A stretch of DNA of 35,646 nucleotides from Paraburkholderia elongata (GCF_013177735.1 NZ_WOEZ01000289.1:1-35646), one strand, 5' to 3'; shown: positions 7,653 to 17,900, numbered from the stretch's first letter. Numbers and translations: made by a program. The notes: generated from the sequence alone by a model not told the origin.

Positions 7653-7932
7653 GATTTCCAGACAAATTCAGCAATCTGGAGAACCGGCCATATCTCAACC
7701 GGCGCGGAAAGCTACGCGCAAACCCACCAACGTGTCGTTGCCAACCGACCTGCTTGATCGCGCGAAACAGCTGGACGTCAACATCTCGCGCGCAAGCGAA
7801 CGGGGTCTGCGCGAGGAAGTTCACGAGGCTGAAGCGCGCGCGTGGGCGGCCCAACACGCGGACTTCATTGCCGAGTTGAACGCACGCATCGAGCACGACG
7901 GCCTGCCGCTTGACGAACACCGGATGTTCTGA
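7651..7932 (+). CDS. ccdA: CcdA-family antitoxin
   Basis: This antitoxin has about 93 residues. After a variable N-terminal tail, residues 24-50 (KPTNVSLPTDLLDRAKQLDV) match the ribbon-helix-helix DNA-binding domain of CcdA. The C-terminal end has the family signature with NARIEHDGLPLDEHRMF, the intrinsically disordered segment that binds and rejuvenates gyrase from CcdB. The ATG at 7651 is chosen because GGAG lies six bases upstream; a TTG two codons earlier is less likely. It is followed by ccdB with a one-base overlap (TGATG), the usual antitoxin-toxin coupling. Confidence 0.92.
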   Translation: MISRQIQQSGEPAISQPARKATRKPTNVSLPTDLLDRAKQLDVNISRASERGLREEVHEAEARAWAAQHADFIAELNARIEHDGLPLDEHRMF

Positions 7933-8255
7933 TGGCCCGTTTTGATCTGTATAACAACCCTTCATCCAGATCCAGGGCGAAGTCGCCTTACCTCCTCGAT
8001 GTGCAGAGCGATCATCTGGGCAGTCTGATCTCGCGGGTCGTTATTCCGCTGACACGCGTGGCTGGCAATTACACATCCGGAAAAGTCGCACAGGATCTGG
8101 CGCCGATCATCGAGATCGGTGGCGAAATGTTCATACTGGAAACGCCATTCCTCGGCGCGATCAGAACCAGTGAGCTTGGTCCTGCGACCGGAACGCTCAA
8201 ATCCGAACAGAGCCGGGTTCTGGCCGCACTCGATCGGCTGTTCGGCGCTTACTGA
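7932..8255 (+). CDS. ccdB: CcdB-family gyrase-poison toxin
   Basis: This 107-residue protein resembles plasmid F CcdB in length and pattern: an N-terminal ARFDLYNN strand, PYLLDVQSDHLG, VVIPLTR, LAPIIEIGGEMFILETPFLGAI and a C-terminal helix. CcdB poisons GyrA in a complex with DNA through its extreme C-terminus. In F CcdB that end is Trp-Gly-Ile; here it is Phe-Gly-Ala-Tyr. The glycine is kept, but the tryptophan that stacks against GyrA is replaced by phenylalanine. Toxicity is therefore uncertain. The start codon overlaps the ccdA stop. Confidence 0.92.
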   Translation: MARFDLYNNPSSRSRAKSPYLLDVQSDHLGSLISRVVIPLTRVAGNYTSGKVAQDLAPIIEIGGEMFILETPFLGAIRTSELGPATGTLKSEQSRVLAALDRLFGAY

Positions 8256-8604
8256 TCAACCGCGGCCGGAAATTACGCTGGTCATGCCAACCGCGCGCAT
8301 CAACGGCCGGAATGGGGCCGACGATCACCCGTCGCGTTCGGCCGTAGTCGACCCACTGCCGCCTGTCGCGCGGTCCGCCGTCGAAGTACAGCTAACCGGG
8401 GCACAACGGCCGTTCCGTTGGGCACCGGGTACGACAAATCATCGGCCATTACGCTCATCCGCAACCGTCGTGTCCCGTGCGCACGAGCGGCCGCTTACAA
8501 GCGAAGCCTGGGACCGGAGGCCGTGTAATAGAACTGCAATCCATCCTGTCCGTCAGAACACCACGAAAGCTTTAGCAAACCCGGACGTCGCCATCAAAGT
8601 CATA
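8256..8604. other. Intergenic stretch between ccdB and the secreted-protein operon
   Basis: About 350 bp between two converging transcription units. It contains proline/arginine-rich spurious frames and no recognisable gene. I found no hairpin followed by a T-run that would serve as a clear intrinsic terminator for either unit. Confidence 0.35.
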
Positions 8605-9489
8605 TCAGTTCAACTGCGGTTTAGCAAAGCGAGTGTCGGACAGATCCGGATTAACTGTCGCCTGCTCGATCACAATTCGTTCCGGCTGCCTCATGCCCTC
8701 ACCGGCCGTCTCCATCACGAACGGGATCATCACACCGTTGACCTTGCGGTAGTCGCGCAGCGTCGTGACCATCGTCCGCGTGCGCGTACCGACCTGCCGG
8801 GTACCATCGACCTTGACATCAAGAAAATTCCCTACGTCCACCCAAACGTGGCGGACGTCGCCGTTTTGCAGGGTGACCTTCAGCTTGTACGCACGGCGCC
8901 CATCTACGGGTTCGACGCCTTCCATCGCAATCTGGCTGCCTTTGGCAGCAGCGTCGATCAGCAGGCCATCGAGATCCTGCTGGTCGGCGGCGAGCTTCAA
9001 TTCGGTGGGGTTGAACGGTTGCACGGTTGAATAGCCGAGATACGGACGCGAGTACCACCCTGCAGTGCCGTCGTACACCTGCACCGCGGTCTTTCCAGCA
9101 AAGTCGACTTCAAGGCGCACCTTGCGCGGCCGCTTCATCTCGATACGGTAGGGCAATGCAATCACGGTGCCCTCCATCGCGCCGCCCTTGCTGGTCATGG
9201 CCTTTTCGAGCATGTGACGCTTGGGCGAGGAACTGGGCGGGTTGTCGACTGTTCCTTGCGGCTCAGGGTGAGTACGTCCCACATCCATCTTGCCGGCGAA
9301 AGACACGGCATGCACCGCACGCCACGCTTCAAGACCGCCACGCGCGGCGACATTTTTCGCCACCACCTGCGCGGCGCTCATGGTGGCTGTCTCGGCCATG
9401 GTCGGCACCGGGGCCAACAGGGCGAGCGCAATGCCGGCGACGAGCATGAGGCTCGCGCCACGAAAATTCAGGTCTGCGTGCTTCATCAT
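8605..9489 (-). CDS. Exported LolA/LolB-like periplasmic protein, last gene of the copper-oxidase-like operon
   Basis: A signal peptide is clear (hydrophobic LMLVAGIALALLAPV, cleavage likely after TMA). The mature region starts with TMSAAQVVAKNVAARGGLEAWRA, the usual N-terminal helix of the LolA/LolB-like 'outer membrane lipoprotein-sorting protein' class. It then follows an antiparallel beta pattern (MEGTVIALPYRIEMKRPRK, TAVQVYDGTAGW, FLDVKVDGT, LRDYRKVNGVMIPFVMET). Proteins of this class form half-barrels that bind lipids or hydrophobic ligands. AAGGGG lies before the ATG at 9489. It follows the small exported protein by 31 bp on the same strand. A role as a chaperone or carrier for the secreted oxidase-like system is an inference. 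Confidence 0.82.
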   Translation of the reverse strand: MMKHADLNFRGASLMLVAGIALALLAPVPTMAETATMSAAQVVAKNVAARGGLEAWRAVHAVSFAGKMDVGRTHPEPQGTVDNPPSSSPKRHMLEKAMTSKGGAMEGTVIALPYRIEMKRPRKVRLEVDFAGKTAVQVYDGTAGWYSRPYLGYSTVQPFNPTELKLAADQQDLDGLLIDAAAKGSQIAMEGVEPVDGRRAYKLKVTLQNGDVRHVWVDVGNFLDVKVDGTRQVGTRTRTMVTTLRDYRKVNGVMIPFVMETAGEGMRQPERIVIEQATVNPDLSDTRFAKPQLN

Positions 9490-9520
9490 TTGAACCCCTT
9501 CTGCAAAGAGCCAGGTCAGA

Positions 9521-9997
9521 CTATTCGACGATCAGGTCGTCCGCGACGAACCGGCCAATCTCAATGTTTATTCGATTTCCACGCTTCACAATCTGATTAG
9601 CATTTCCAAAAATCATGTAGTACGTCCGACCTTGCTCCGGCGCCGCGGTCTGCCGCAACTCACCGATGTTTTCGAGCGCTGGAACAGCCAGCTTGGCACC
9701 GCTTGCTTCATCGATAAGATACGGTTTCGCATGACTGTCGAGCAGCGCCTTGGCTTTGTCCGGATCGGTCACGCGATACTTGAACTGCAGCATCCAGCCC
9801 GAGGACACCAGTTTCACGCCGACAATATCGACGCCCCAGTTGCTGTCGAAATAAGGCGCCCGGCGGACCCGCCACGCGTGCGCCGCATCGCGGGGATCCA
9901 CCGCGCTGGTAGTGGCGGGGCTGACGCATGCGCCCTGCCCTGCCAGTACCAACAAGACGCACACCCCGGTCAATGCACGCAAGCCTGGACGCATCAT
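9521..9997 (-). CDS. Small exported hypothetical protein (158 aa)
   Basis: A short signal sequence (LRALTGVCVLLVLAGQGAC) ends in a cysteine that might be a lipidation site, but the residues before it (QGA) are not a canonical lipobox; signal peptidase I processing is equally possible. The mature part has an Ig-like beta pattern: FDSNWGVDIVGVKLVSSGWM, LQFKYRVTDPDKAKALLDS, PYLIDEASGAKLAVPALENIGELRQ, GRTYYMIFGNANQIVKRGNR. This resembles small periplasmic accessory domains that sit beside redox proteins. The start overlaps the stop of the giant upstream gene by four bases (ATGA), so it is translationally coupled to it. Confidence 0.8.
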   Translation of the reverse strand: MMRPGLRALTGVCVLLVLAGQGACVSPATTSAVDPRDAAHAWRVRRAPYFDSNWGVDIVGVKLVSSGWMLQFKYRVTDPDKAKALLDSHAKPYLIDEASGAKLAVPALENIGELRQTAAPEQGRTYYMIFGNANQIVKRGNRINIEIGRFVADDLIVE

Positions 9998-12900
9998 GGG
10001 GCCCCCGGCAGAGTGATGCCCGGAATGGCTAACTGCGGCATCGTCGCCCCGGTTAGCGGCATCGTCGCCCCGGTTAGCGCCTTCACCTGCCTGGCGACGG
10101 CAGCGAGCATCGACTGCGGCGTCAACGCGAGCGCCCCTGGAACAGTCACCTGGGTGGCGCCGATGTCGACTCCTGACACGCGCCCCAGCGCCGGACCTGC
10201 CGCGCCGCCAAAGTCAAACCTTGTGGCAGCGACAAGACTCTGCGGGTCGGCGAGCACCCCGTTGTTGTACGCAGATCCCGTACCCATCACGTGGTAGTCG
10301 CCATACGCGACATAGCCAGGTTGCAGCGGATCGGACAGCGACAGCGGACCGTATTTGAGGTCGACGAAGTTGCCCGCCTCATCCAGCGTCACGCCCGCAG
10401 CGAGACTGAACGGCGGCAGGAACGGCTGGCCGGGTTCGAACTTGAAGGCCGGGTTGGCGCGCGGGCCATTGCAATAAATCTTCGTGAGGCCCGGATCGTT
10501 GGTCGAGACGCCAGCACCCGTCGTGCTGTCGTATACGGAACCGCCGGGTGACACCACCGAATTGTTGATATCGGTCAGCCGGAAGCTGGACGCAGTGGCC
10601 GAACTGTCGCCAACCGTGCCGATATCCCAATAGGCGGGGGACCCGGTACAGGCGCCCGCAGCGGGAGACACCGGCAACACGGTGCAGTTCTGCCCCGCAT
10701 CGGCAACGTTGTTGCTCGAGCAGACTTTGGCCGCGCCCGTGCTGGCGTCGACGAAGAACGACCGGTTATGCCAGATGATGTCGTTAAACAGTACCGGATT
10801 CGAGTAGCTGTTATGCGCCTTGGTCGCCGTGACCGGTACGCCAGCCGACGCGGTTGCCGGCAAGGCTGCGAGCAACGCAGATGAAGTCAGCTCGGTACTG
10901 ATGCCAGCCGGGCTCGGGTACGCCGTGGTCGGCCCACGCCCACCGGTGCCGAACAGCGACCCGGCAATCGCGGCGCTGTCGTTGCTGGCGATCGTATTCT
11001 CATGGATCGCCGCATTCAACACATCGACGAGAGAGATGCCGCCGCCGGACCAGCCCGCAACGTTGTTGGCAATAATGTTGTTGGTGACCGTGGCACGGTA
11101 CCATTTCGCCGGATTCCGCGGGTTCGTCACAACGTCGTTGCCGTTCACCTGTTGCAGGCGGATACCACCGCCGTGCCCGCCCTGCGCAAAGTTTCCGACA
11201 ATCAGGTTCGAGTCGATCGTGATGTTGCCCGTCCCGTTCGACAGCGTGGTGGCAGATGTCAGATCGCCTTCGATGTCGATACCGCCACCGTGCACGGCCG
11301 ACGTCTGCTGCCAGCTCTGGTTGAACAGGATCTTGTTGTGCGCAATCGTCCCGTTCATGTTGACACCGATCGCGCCAATGCCCCCACCATTGCCGTTGCT
11401 GTAGTTGCCACAGATGAAGTTGTAGTTGACCGCGTAATTGTCGGTACCCGTGCAGATCGACACTCCGGCGCCGGAGCCGGTTACGTTCACGCTGCCCGCA
11501 CCGGGCGTCGCCTCAACCGTGCCGTTCCTCGTGATCGAGTTGTGATGGATGCGGACGTTGTTGTCGTATCCATAGCCGTCCGCCGGTGGCGTTTCCTCTT
11601 CAAACGGGCTACCGATCCGCACGCCGCCGTGCATCGCGCTGGCGTTGCTGAAAATTCGGTTGTTGGCAATCTCGAGTCCATGCGCCCAGCCGTTGACATA
11701 GATCCCGCCACCCGCATCGCTGCCAGTAATGCTCAACCCGTCGATGCGCGAACGGGCACACAGGAAGTTCGAGTCGGACATCTTCCAGCCAGTCGGCGTC
11801 AAGGTGGTCGCGCTCGGGACCCCGTTGTTATACGACGTCACCTTGAAATAGCTGCTTGCCGCATTCATCGGAGAAGCTGAATTGGCACTGCAGTCGCTAG
11901 CCGTCAGCGGCGTCAAACCATCGAGCCCGACGCCCTTGGCAAGCACCGTTATGCCCGCGCCCTCCTCCGTTGCGAGGATGGTCGGCTCGAGAAGAATGAC
12001 ACCTCCGGTAATCGGCGCTTGCGTCGGCAACGGATCAACCTGCGGATTGGTCACCAGTTCGCCCGCGCCGCCTGTGTCGGCGGTCCCTCCGCTGCTGCTC
12101 GGCGCAGTCGGGTTGAGGCCGAACAGCTGATTGATGCGCGGCCGCCAGTCGTCGAGTTTCTGCGTCGGATACTTGGCCGCGTTGATCGTGACCGAAGCCG
12201 CGCCGACACCCTGCAGCCTGACCGGCTTCCACATGATGACGAGTTCAGGATAGACGCCCGCATCGACGATGATCAGGTCGCCAGGCTTCGCGGCGTCGAT
12301 CGCATCCTGGATAGGATGCGGGAACCCTGCGGCATGGCCGCTCCCCGTGGGGGCCGCAGCCGGGCTGACCACGACCGGCGCCGCGCCGCCGATGTCGACC
12401 GTCACGGCATCCACGCTATTCGTGCCGGTGGCATTCGTGATGGTGAGTTCACCCGTGGTCGTGCCGCTGGCAACGGTCCCGGTAATGAGACCGTCCGACC
12501 ACGACAGGTTAGTGAGCGGCACGCCGTTCACACTTACCGTGCCCGCCGTGGCGCCAAAGCCGTAGTGGCGCTTGATCGTGCGCTGGTTGAACGGCGCGGC
12601 GGTCGCGCTCGGACCCTGGTACACCGGGTTCGGCACATCGACATCGCCCAGCGCGGTGATACGCAAGGTATGTGTGCCATCGGCTGCCGCCACCCACGGA
12701 CCCACTTTGTCGCCGTCCACCCGCTTGATCCCAGGCGTGCTATCGGGGTAATCGCAATCCGGCGGGCTGTAGCCGTCCGCGAACGCCGCGACGGGCAGAA
12801 CCGGCGTATCGAGATACACCGTCGCGCCCGGCATGAACGGATTGGTATAGCAAAAGTTGCTGAACGACGGATTGAAGAGCGGGTCAGTAATCATCTGGCC

Positions 12901-14958
12901 GTAAGTCGCCGAACCCGGACGCGTATCCAGCACCGGACCGGGATCGTTCATACAGGTGACGAGCATGTTCGGCGAGTAACCCGCCGGATTCGGCACATTC
13001 ACCTGCCAGGTGGACGGCGTCATGCCGTTGTAGGTGCCCCACTGGTCCGAGTAGGTGCGCGAGATTTCCACGCCGTTCATGTCGCGAATCGACACCGGTG
13101 CGTAAGACGCTGCAAACTTCTCGCCGAAGTCCGGCGATGCGGCGTTGATCTCGCTGGCGGCGTCGTCAAGGATGAGCCCCGTATAGTGCGACGCGACAGG
13201 CGTATTGCTGAACACGAAGAAGTTCGCGGGCGCCGACATCTGGTCGCTCAGCGTGACTTCCTTGCGGTCGCACAGCGCCTTGGTCGCGCCAGCAAACGGT
13301 GCTACCTGGCCCGAGTTCGGGAAGAGACTCATGAAATCGGGAACGGTATGCTTCGTGCCGACGCAAGCTGGAAACTGCTGCTTCGCGCCTTTGAACCCGA
13401 GGGTTGTCGTCGGGTTGTTGGGGTTGCCCGGGTTGTAATACGCGGCCACCTGCGCCTGGTCGGGGATGATGAAGACATTCGACAGCGAGGCGAACTGCTG
13501 TGCAGCCGGCGCCACCCATGCGTCGCCGATCAGGATGTTCTTGTCCTCCTCCTTGACGACCTCGTAACCCGGCGGCGCAATCATTTCCACGACGTACTTG
13601 CCCGGCGTGAGCGCGTGGCCGGCCGAATCGGTCGTGAACGTGTACGCGCCGTCGTACACAGCAGGCTGCACCTGATTCCACAAGTGGAAGCCGTCGTAAC
13701 ACCTGAACTGGTTCGATGTCCCAAGCGTGTAGGACAGGAACGGATCAGCCGGATCCTGCCCCGGACAGATCATGTTCGGGGCGCCGCCTGCCGTCGTGCC
13801 GTTCGCAAAATCGTCCCAGCTCGTCGTCCTGGTCGAATTGACGAGCGTGAGACCCACAGTGCCGTCGGCATTCGGGGTTTCGCGGTACAGATTGATCTGC
13901 ACCCGCGGCACGCCCGGCTCCCACATGAACTGAACCTCGAGGCTCGGGTCGTCGAAACCGCGGGTCGACGCATACACGACCATGCCTTGAATACCGCCGT
14001 TTTCGCCGACGGCGAATGGTCGCTTGCCCCAGTCGATCATCTGGGTCTGATTGATGAAGCCTTGCAGCCCCTCATAGAGCACCTTGCCGGAATCGACACG
14101 GCTCGTTACGTTCGACACGCCCGGCGGCACCGCGCCGTACGTCTTGCCCGAGACAGGATCGGTCCATGCATACGACGAGTTCAGAATTCCGCCCGTCTTC
14201 GAGCACGGCTGCGTACTGTTCTGGTTGCTGCTGCCAAGCGTTCCCTGTCCGGTCGCCGCGTTATACGTGACACAGTCGACAAGACCGCCGCCGTCGACCG
14301 TCACGTTGACGCCCGTGCTGGCAAAACGCGTCCTGTCGGATTCGACGACGTACCAGTTGAACAGCGGAAACAGTTCATTGAAGATCGCGTTGCCGTCGGA
14401 ATTCGTCAGCAACGTATTCGACACAGAGCCGTCACGGAAGCGGATTCGCACCGGCACCTGGGCAACGCCCGCTTCGCCGGGGTCCCGTACGCCGTTGCCG
14501 TTCGAGTCGATGAACGTGCTGGCTTCGAGGCGCGTGAACCAGCTGAATACCGGAACATCGCCCATCGAGACCGGCCCTGTCGGAACGAGATTTCCGTTCG
14601 TGTCAGGGGTCGGCTTTGCCGTGACCTGCACCGCTTTGGACGCAATGATCTGGTCGAGCCATTGATCCCAGACCACCAGCATATAGTTGCCGACCGGGAT
14701 ATTGTCCAGCTTGAAATTGCCGTTCGGGTCGCAGGTTGCAAAGCCGATATTCAAGCCAGTTTCGCCCTGCTGATTCAAGCCGACGAAACAGGTGGTCGAT
14801 GCAAGCGGCGCACGCGAGGCGGAATCCCACAATGTTTCCATGACGGGGCGCGACATGTGGAGGCTCGTGATGCGGCCGGTCACTGACGTCGTCGCGAGCG
14901 GGATCGGCCCGGTAACGGGCGGCCCCTCCGTATCGCCGTTAGGATTCGTGGGCGGCAC
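9994..14958 (-). CDS. Giant surface/secreted protein with SdrD-like and right-handed beta-helix domains (1,654 aa), probably the 3' part of a split gene
   Basis: Residues about 20-115 look like a carboxypeptidase-regulatory/CnaB-type domain. Residues 148-225 match an SdrD B-like repeat (FIDSNGNGVRDPGEAGVAQV). Several more beta-rich domains follow to about 870. From about 880 (PIQDAIDAAKPGDLIIVDAG) to 1340 there is a NosD/pectate-lyase-type right-handed beta-helix with repeated Gly-Gly-Gly-Ile and Asn-Asn-x-Ile turns. The end holds a duplicated LTGATMP. All of these domains are extracellular types, yet the GTG-initiated frame has no signal peptide. Its start lies inside the G9 tract that overlaps the end of the upstream frame. 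A one-base change there would fuse both frames. It is therefore most likely the C-terminal two-thirds of one protein, interrupted by a true or artefactual frameshift. Confidence 0.85.
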   Translation of the reverse strand: MPPTNPNGDTEGPPVTGPIPLATTSVTGRITSLHMSRPVMETLWDSASRAPLASTTCFVGLNQQGETGLNIGFATCDPNGNFKLDNIPVGNYMLVVWDQWLDQIIASKAVQVTAKPTPDTNGNLVPTGPVSMGDVPVFSWFTRLEASTFIDSNGNGVRDPGEAGVAQVPVRIRFRDGSVSNTLLTNSDGNAIFNELFPLFNWYVVESDRTRFASTGVNVTVDGGGLVDCVTYNAATGQGTLGSSNQNSTQPCSKTGGILNSSYAWTDPVSGKTYGAVPPGVSNVTSRVDSGKVLYEGLQGFINQTQMIDWGKRPFAVGENGGIQGMVVYASTRGFDDPSLEVQFMWEPGVPRVQINLYRETPNADGTVGLTLVNSTRTTSWDDFANGTTAGGAPNMICPGQDPADPFLSYTLGTSNQFRCYDGFHLWNQVQPAVYDGAYTFTTDSAGHALTPGKYVVEMIAPPGYEVVKEEDKNILIGDAWVAPAAQQFASLSNVFIIPDQAQVAAYYNPGNPNNPTTTLGFKGAKQQFPACVGTKHTVPDFMSLFPNSGQVAPFAGATKALCDRKEVTLSDQMSAPANFFVFSNTPVASHYTGLILDDAASEINAASPDFGEKFAASYAPVSIRDMNGVEISRTYSDQWGTYNGMTPSTWQVNVPNPAGYSPNMLVTCMNDPGPVLDTRPGSATYGQMITDPLFNPSFSNFCYTNPFMPGATVYLDTPVLPVAAFADGYSPPDCDYPDSTPGIKRVDGDKVGPWVAAADGTHTLRITALGDVDVPNPVYQGPSATAAPFNQRTIKRHYGFGATAGTVSVNGVPLTNLSWSDGLITGTVASGTTTGELTITNATGTNSVDAVTVDIGGAAPVVVSPAAAPTGSGHAAGFPHPIQDAIDAAKPGDLIIVDAGVYPELVIMWKPVRLQGVGAASVTINAAKYPTQKLDDWRPRINQLFGLNPTAPSSSGGTADTGGAGELVTNPQVDPLPTQAPITGGVILLEPTILATEEGAGITVLAKGVGLDGLTPLTASDCSANSASPMNAASSYFKVTSYNNGVPSATTLTPTGWKMSDSNFLCARSRIDGLSITGSDAGGGIYVNGWAHGLEIANNRIFSNASAMHGGVRIGSPFEEETPPADGYGYDNNVRIHHNSITRNGTVEATPGAGSVNVTGSGAGVSICTGTDNYAVNYNFICGNYSNGNGGGIGAIGVNMNGTIAHNKILFNQSWQQTSAVHGGGIDIEGDLTSATTLSNGTGNITIDSNLIVGNFAQGGHGGGIRLQQVNGNDVVTNPRNPAKWYRATVTNNIIANNVAGWSGGGISLVDVLNAAIHENTIASNDSAAIAGSLFGTGGRGPTTAYPSPAGISTELTSSALLAALPATASAGVPVTATKAHNSYSNPVLFNDIIWHNRSFFVDASTGAAKVCSSNNVADAGQNCTVLPVSPAAGACTGSPAYWDIGTVGDSSATASSFRLTDINNSVVSPGGSVYDSTTGAGVSTNDPGLTKIYCNGPRANPAFKFEPGQPFLPPFSLAAGVTLDEAGNFVDLKYGPLSLSDPLQPGYVAYGDYHVMGTGSAYNNGVLADPQSLVAATRFDFGGAAGPALGRVSGVDIGATQVTVPGALALTPQSMLAAVARQVKALTGATMPLTGATMPQLAIPGITLPGAP
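10037..10078 (-). repeat. Tandem 21-bp repeat, two copies
   Basis: Two identical 21-bp units (10037-10057 and 10058-10078, each starting GGCATCGTCG on the plus strand) encode two copies of the heptapeptide LTGATMP near the C-terminus of the giant protein. The repeat is in frame, so copy-number change by slippage would alter only the tail length. Confidence 0.9.
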
Positions 14959-17900
14959 CCCCCCCCACCGGCACGTGTGTTGCGATCACGTTCTGCTGCG
15001 CAATGTGCGCGGGATTCACGAAGCCGATGAACGTGTGAAATCCTGGCGGCCCGAACTCCTGGAAGTACGGCGGTTCGCCCGATTTCGTGAACGCGTCCTG
15101 TCCGGGCGTCCCTTCGAGCGTGGACACCTGATACCAGGTCTCCCCTGCACCTTCGCGCGCCGCACCCGGGTGCGCAATCACGTCGAACCGTCCCGGCATC
15201 AAATTCTTGACCAGCGCCTGGCCCTGCAGCGCGTAATCCGCGGACGGATTGGCCGGGTCCTTCGGATCACTCGGGCAGGTGATGACTACCCCGGTCAAAT
15301 CCTTGCCTGCATAGCTAGGGTGAGTCGATGGCGTGGCCGACGCGGTCGGGCTGTAGACATTTGGACAGCCTGGCGTCCCTAGCAGCGCGTTCGTCAGCGG
15401 TTGATTGAAAGTATCGTACGTCACCTGGCCGATCGGGTCGCCGCTGCGGCCGGCCACGTCCCAGATCGCGATCTCAAAGCCGCCGAGGCCATGTTCATTG
15501 GCGTCGGGATCGCCGTTGGTCGGATTGCTGTCTTCGAAGATAAAGATCGACAGCTGCGCCGGCTTGAGCGGATTGGGCTCAACCTTGATCGTTGCGGTCT
15601 GATACGCGCCGTTGACAGGCGGCGGGACCGATATGCCGCTCATGGTGTGGCCGCATTTTGCGTCGTTGGCGGTCGCCGAACTCGGCGTCAGGCAGTCGGG
15701 GTTGATGAGCGGATCGTTGGCATAGCCGGCGATGAACGGATTCGCTGAATCGCCCGGCAGGATCGAAATGAAATACCACTTGGCAGGATCAAGCGCGACA
15801 TCCCCCGGCATGGACCGTGGTTTCGCTTTCGCGACCGTGCCGCCATTCGATTGCGCGTCACCACAGCTCAGCGGTCCCGTGCAGCCGGCCGCCACGACAG
15901 GCATGTGGCTGCGGAAGAAACTGGTCGCGAGACTCGGCTGCGGTGTGCCGTTGACGACCGGCGGCGTCGTGCCGGGTGTCGGGTTATGCCAGGTCTGGTC
16001 CTCTTCGATGATCCAGCCGTAATCGTTCGGTAACGCCATCCCGTTCTGCGCATCCAGCAGATTCACCGGCAAGCCGCTGCCAGCGGGGAAGACGACCGTG
16101 GCCGTCTGCGCCGCGCTCGACGTGCCCTGCGAATTGACGACGACAAACTGGAACGTGCAGGTCGCCGGCGCAGCCGAGCACGGCGTGGCAGTGAACGAGC
16201 CGTCGGAATTCACTGTGACCCACGCGGGCGCCGTGCCCGAGAGTCGCGCGGTAAGCGGGAAATTGCCGGGATCGGCAGCGCCTGCCAGCAGACCGGCGCC
16301 GCGCGGCACTTTGATGAGTGACGACACCCGGCTCGGATAGGCGCTTGCCGCCGTGTTGTCGTATACGCGTGCGCTCACGGTCGGCGCAGCGCCCGTCGCC
16401 TCGAACGCCAGCGTGACGAGCGCGCAAGCGGTCCCCGCATTGCCGCAGTAGGTGAACGTATCGCTGCTCGGGCTGGTGGTCGGGGTCGGCGCGCTCGTGA
16501 TCGTATAGGTGAAGGTGCCGTTCGTGTTAAGCGTCACCGTGCCGTGGGCCAGCGTGATCGTGGTCGACGTAGCGCCAGCGGCCGGCGTCACGCCCTTGAT
16601 GACGACGTTGGAAACGCCGATGTCGTTGCTCAACACGTTGTTGCTGAACGTCGTGGCGTTCGGGGCCAACGTGTAATTGTCCGGATTCGCCTGAGCCGCG
16701 ACCGCCGGCTTTGCACTGCTGCCGATCGTCCGGTTCAGCGCCGCGGCAAATGTGCCGGGACCCGCCGTGACAGTCGTTGCGCTAGCAATGGCCAGGTATC
16801 CCTCGAACCCGCCCGCGGTCTCATTGGCAGTCGTCAGACCCAAGGCGCGGTCGAAGAATGCGAATACCGCGTCGACGTACGATGTTGCATTCTTTGCCGG
16901 ATGCACCAGCGCATCGATGGTCTTACCCGCTGGCATGTTCACTTCGTTCTGCATCTTCGGCATGCCTGGCGCGACATTGCCGTCCTCTGCGATGAGCTGC
17001 AACGGCTGACCGACAACGGACGGCACATGAGTACGCAACCCAGCGTTGACCATCCGCACCAGCACATTCCCGCTTAGCGCGTTGTAGTCACTTCCCTTGA
17101 GGTCCGGCATCGCCACGGAGGTGCCACTGGGATTGGACTGGTCATAAGACTTGCCGTTGACGAGGAAGTAGGTCGGCGCATAGTTGACCGCAGCGGGGTA
17201 GCATGGAATTTGCGCTTGCGCGACTCCGTTGACGACCGGCGCGGCCTTCTGGGATTGCGCGCATTGCTGGTCGTTCCAGCGGATCGTCTCGCGCGTGCCC
17301 GCGACAGCCGCTGCGTCCACCGCCGCATTCTGGACGGCATCGATCTCCGATAAGAGCAGAACCGCGTCCATGTCATAAGGCACATCGGCGAGCGAAGCGA
17401 GCGCTGGCCCAGCGTTCCGGTAAGCGCCCGGAAACGCCTTGCCCTCGGCTCGAGGGTCGTTCGACAGATGGATCTCAGCTTCCTGGGTGCCGGCGCCCTC
17501 GACTTCGTACAACGGCGCATAGGTGACGACCAGCACGCCGTACAAACCCATCGGAGCCTGCATCGACGGATGGCTGCCCGTCTCATAGAGGTACGTGCCC
17601 GGCTTGAGATACGTTGCTTTCGCACCCGCCGCTGCGATGTTGGTATCCCATGTGTAAGACACCGTTCCGCCCGGGGCTGCCTCCTGCGCAAACGCGCGGG
17701 CACGAGCGGCTTGCTGCGGCGGAACAAATCCTGCCGAGCCAGCGGGCACCGCCGCGTTCGCTGGCCACGTCGTCGTGGTCACCGCCGGATGGACAATCGG
17801 CGCTGCATCGCGTGTCGGCTTGCCGGCGCTGCCGCCAATCTGGCCGAGAATCACCAGTGACGTTGGGGTTCCGGCAGGCAGACTGTTCGTGAGATTGATA

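Noticed and set aside
12019..14886. A 955-codon rightward open frame opposite the giant beta-helix gene
   Set aside because: Its translation is strongly biased to Arg, His, Val and Asp with no domain pattern, as expected for the antisense of high-GC coding DNA. The leftward frame has clear SdrD-like and beta-helix motifs.
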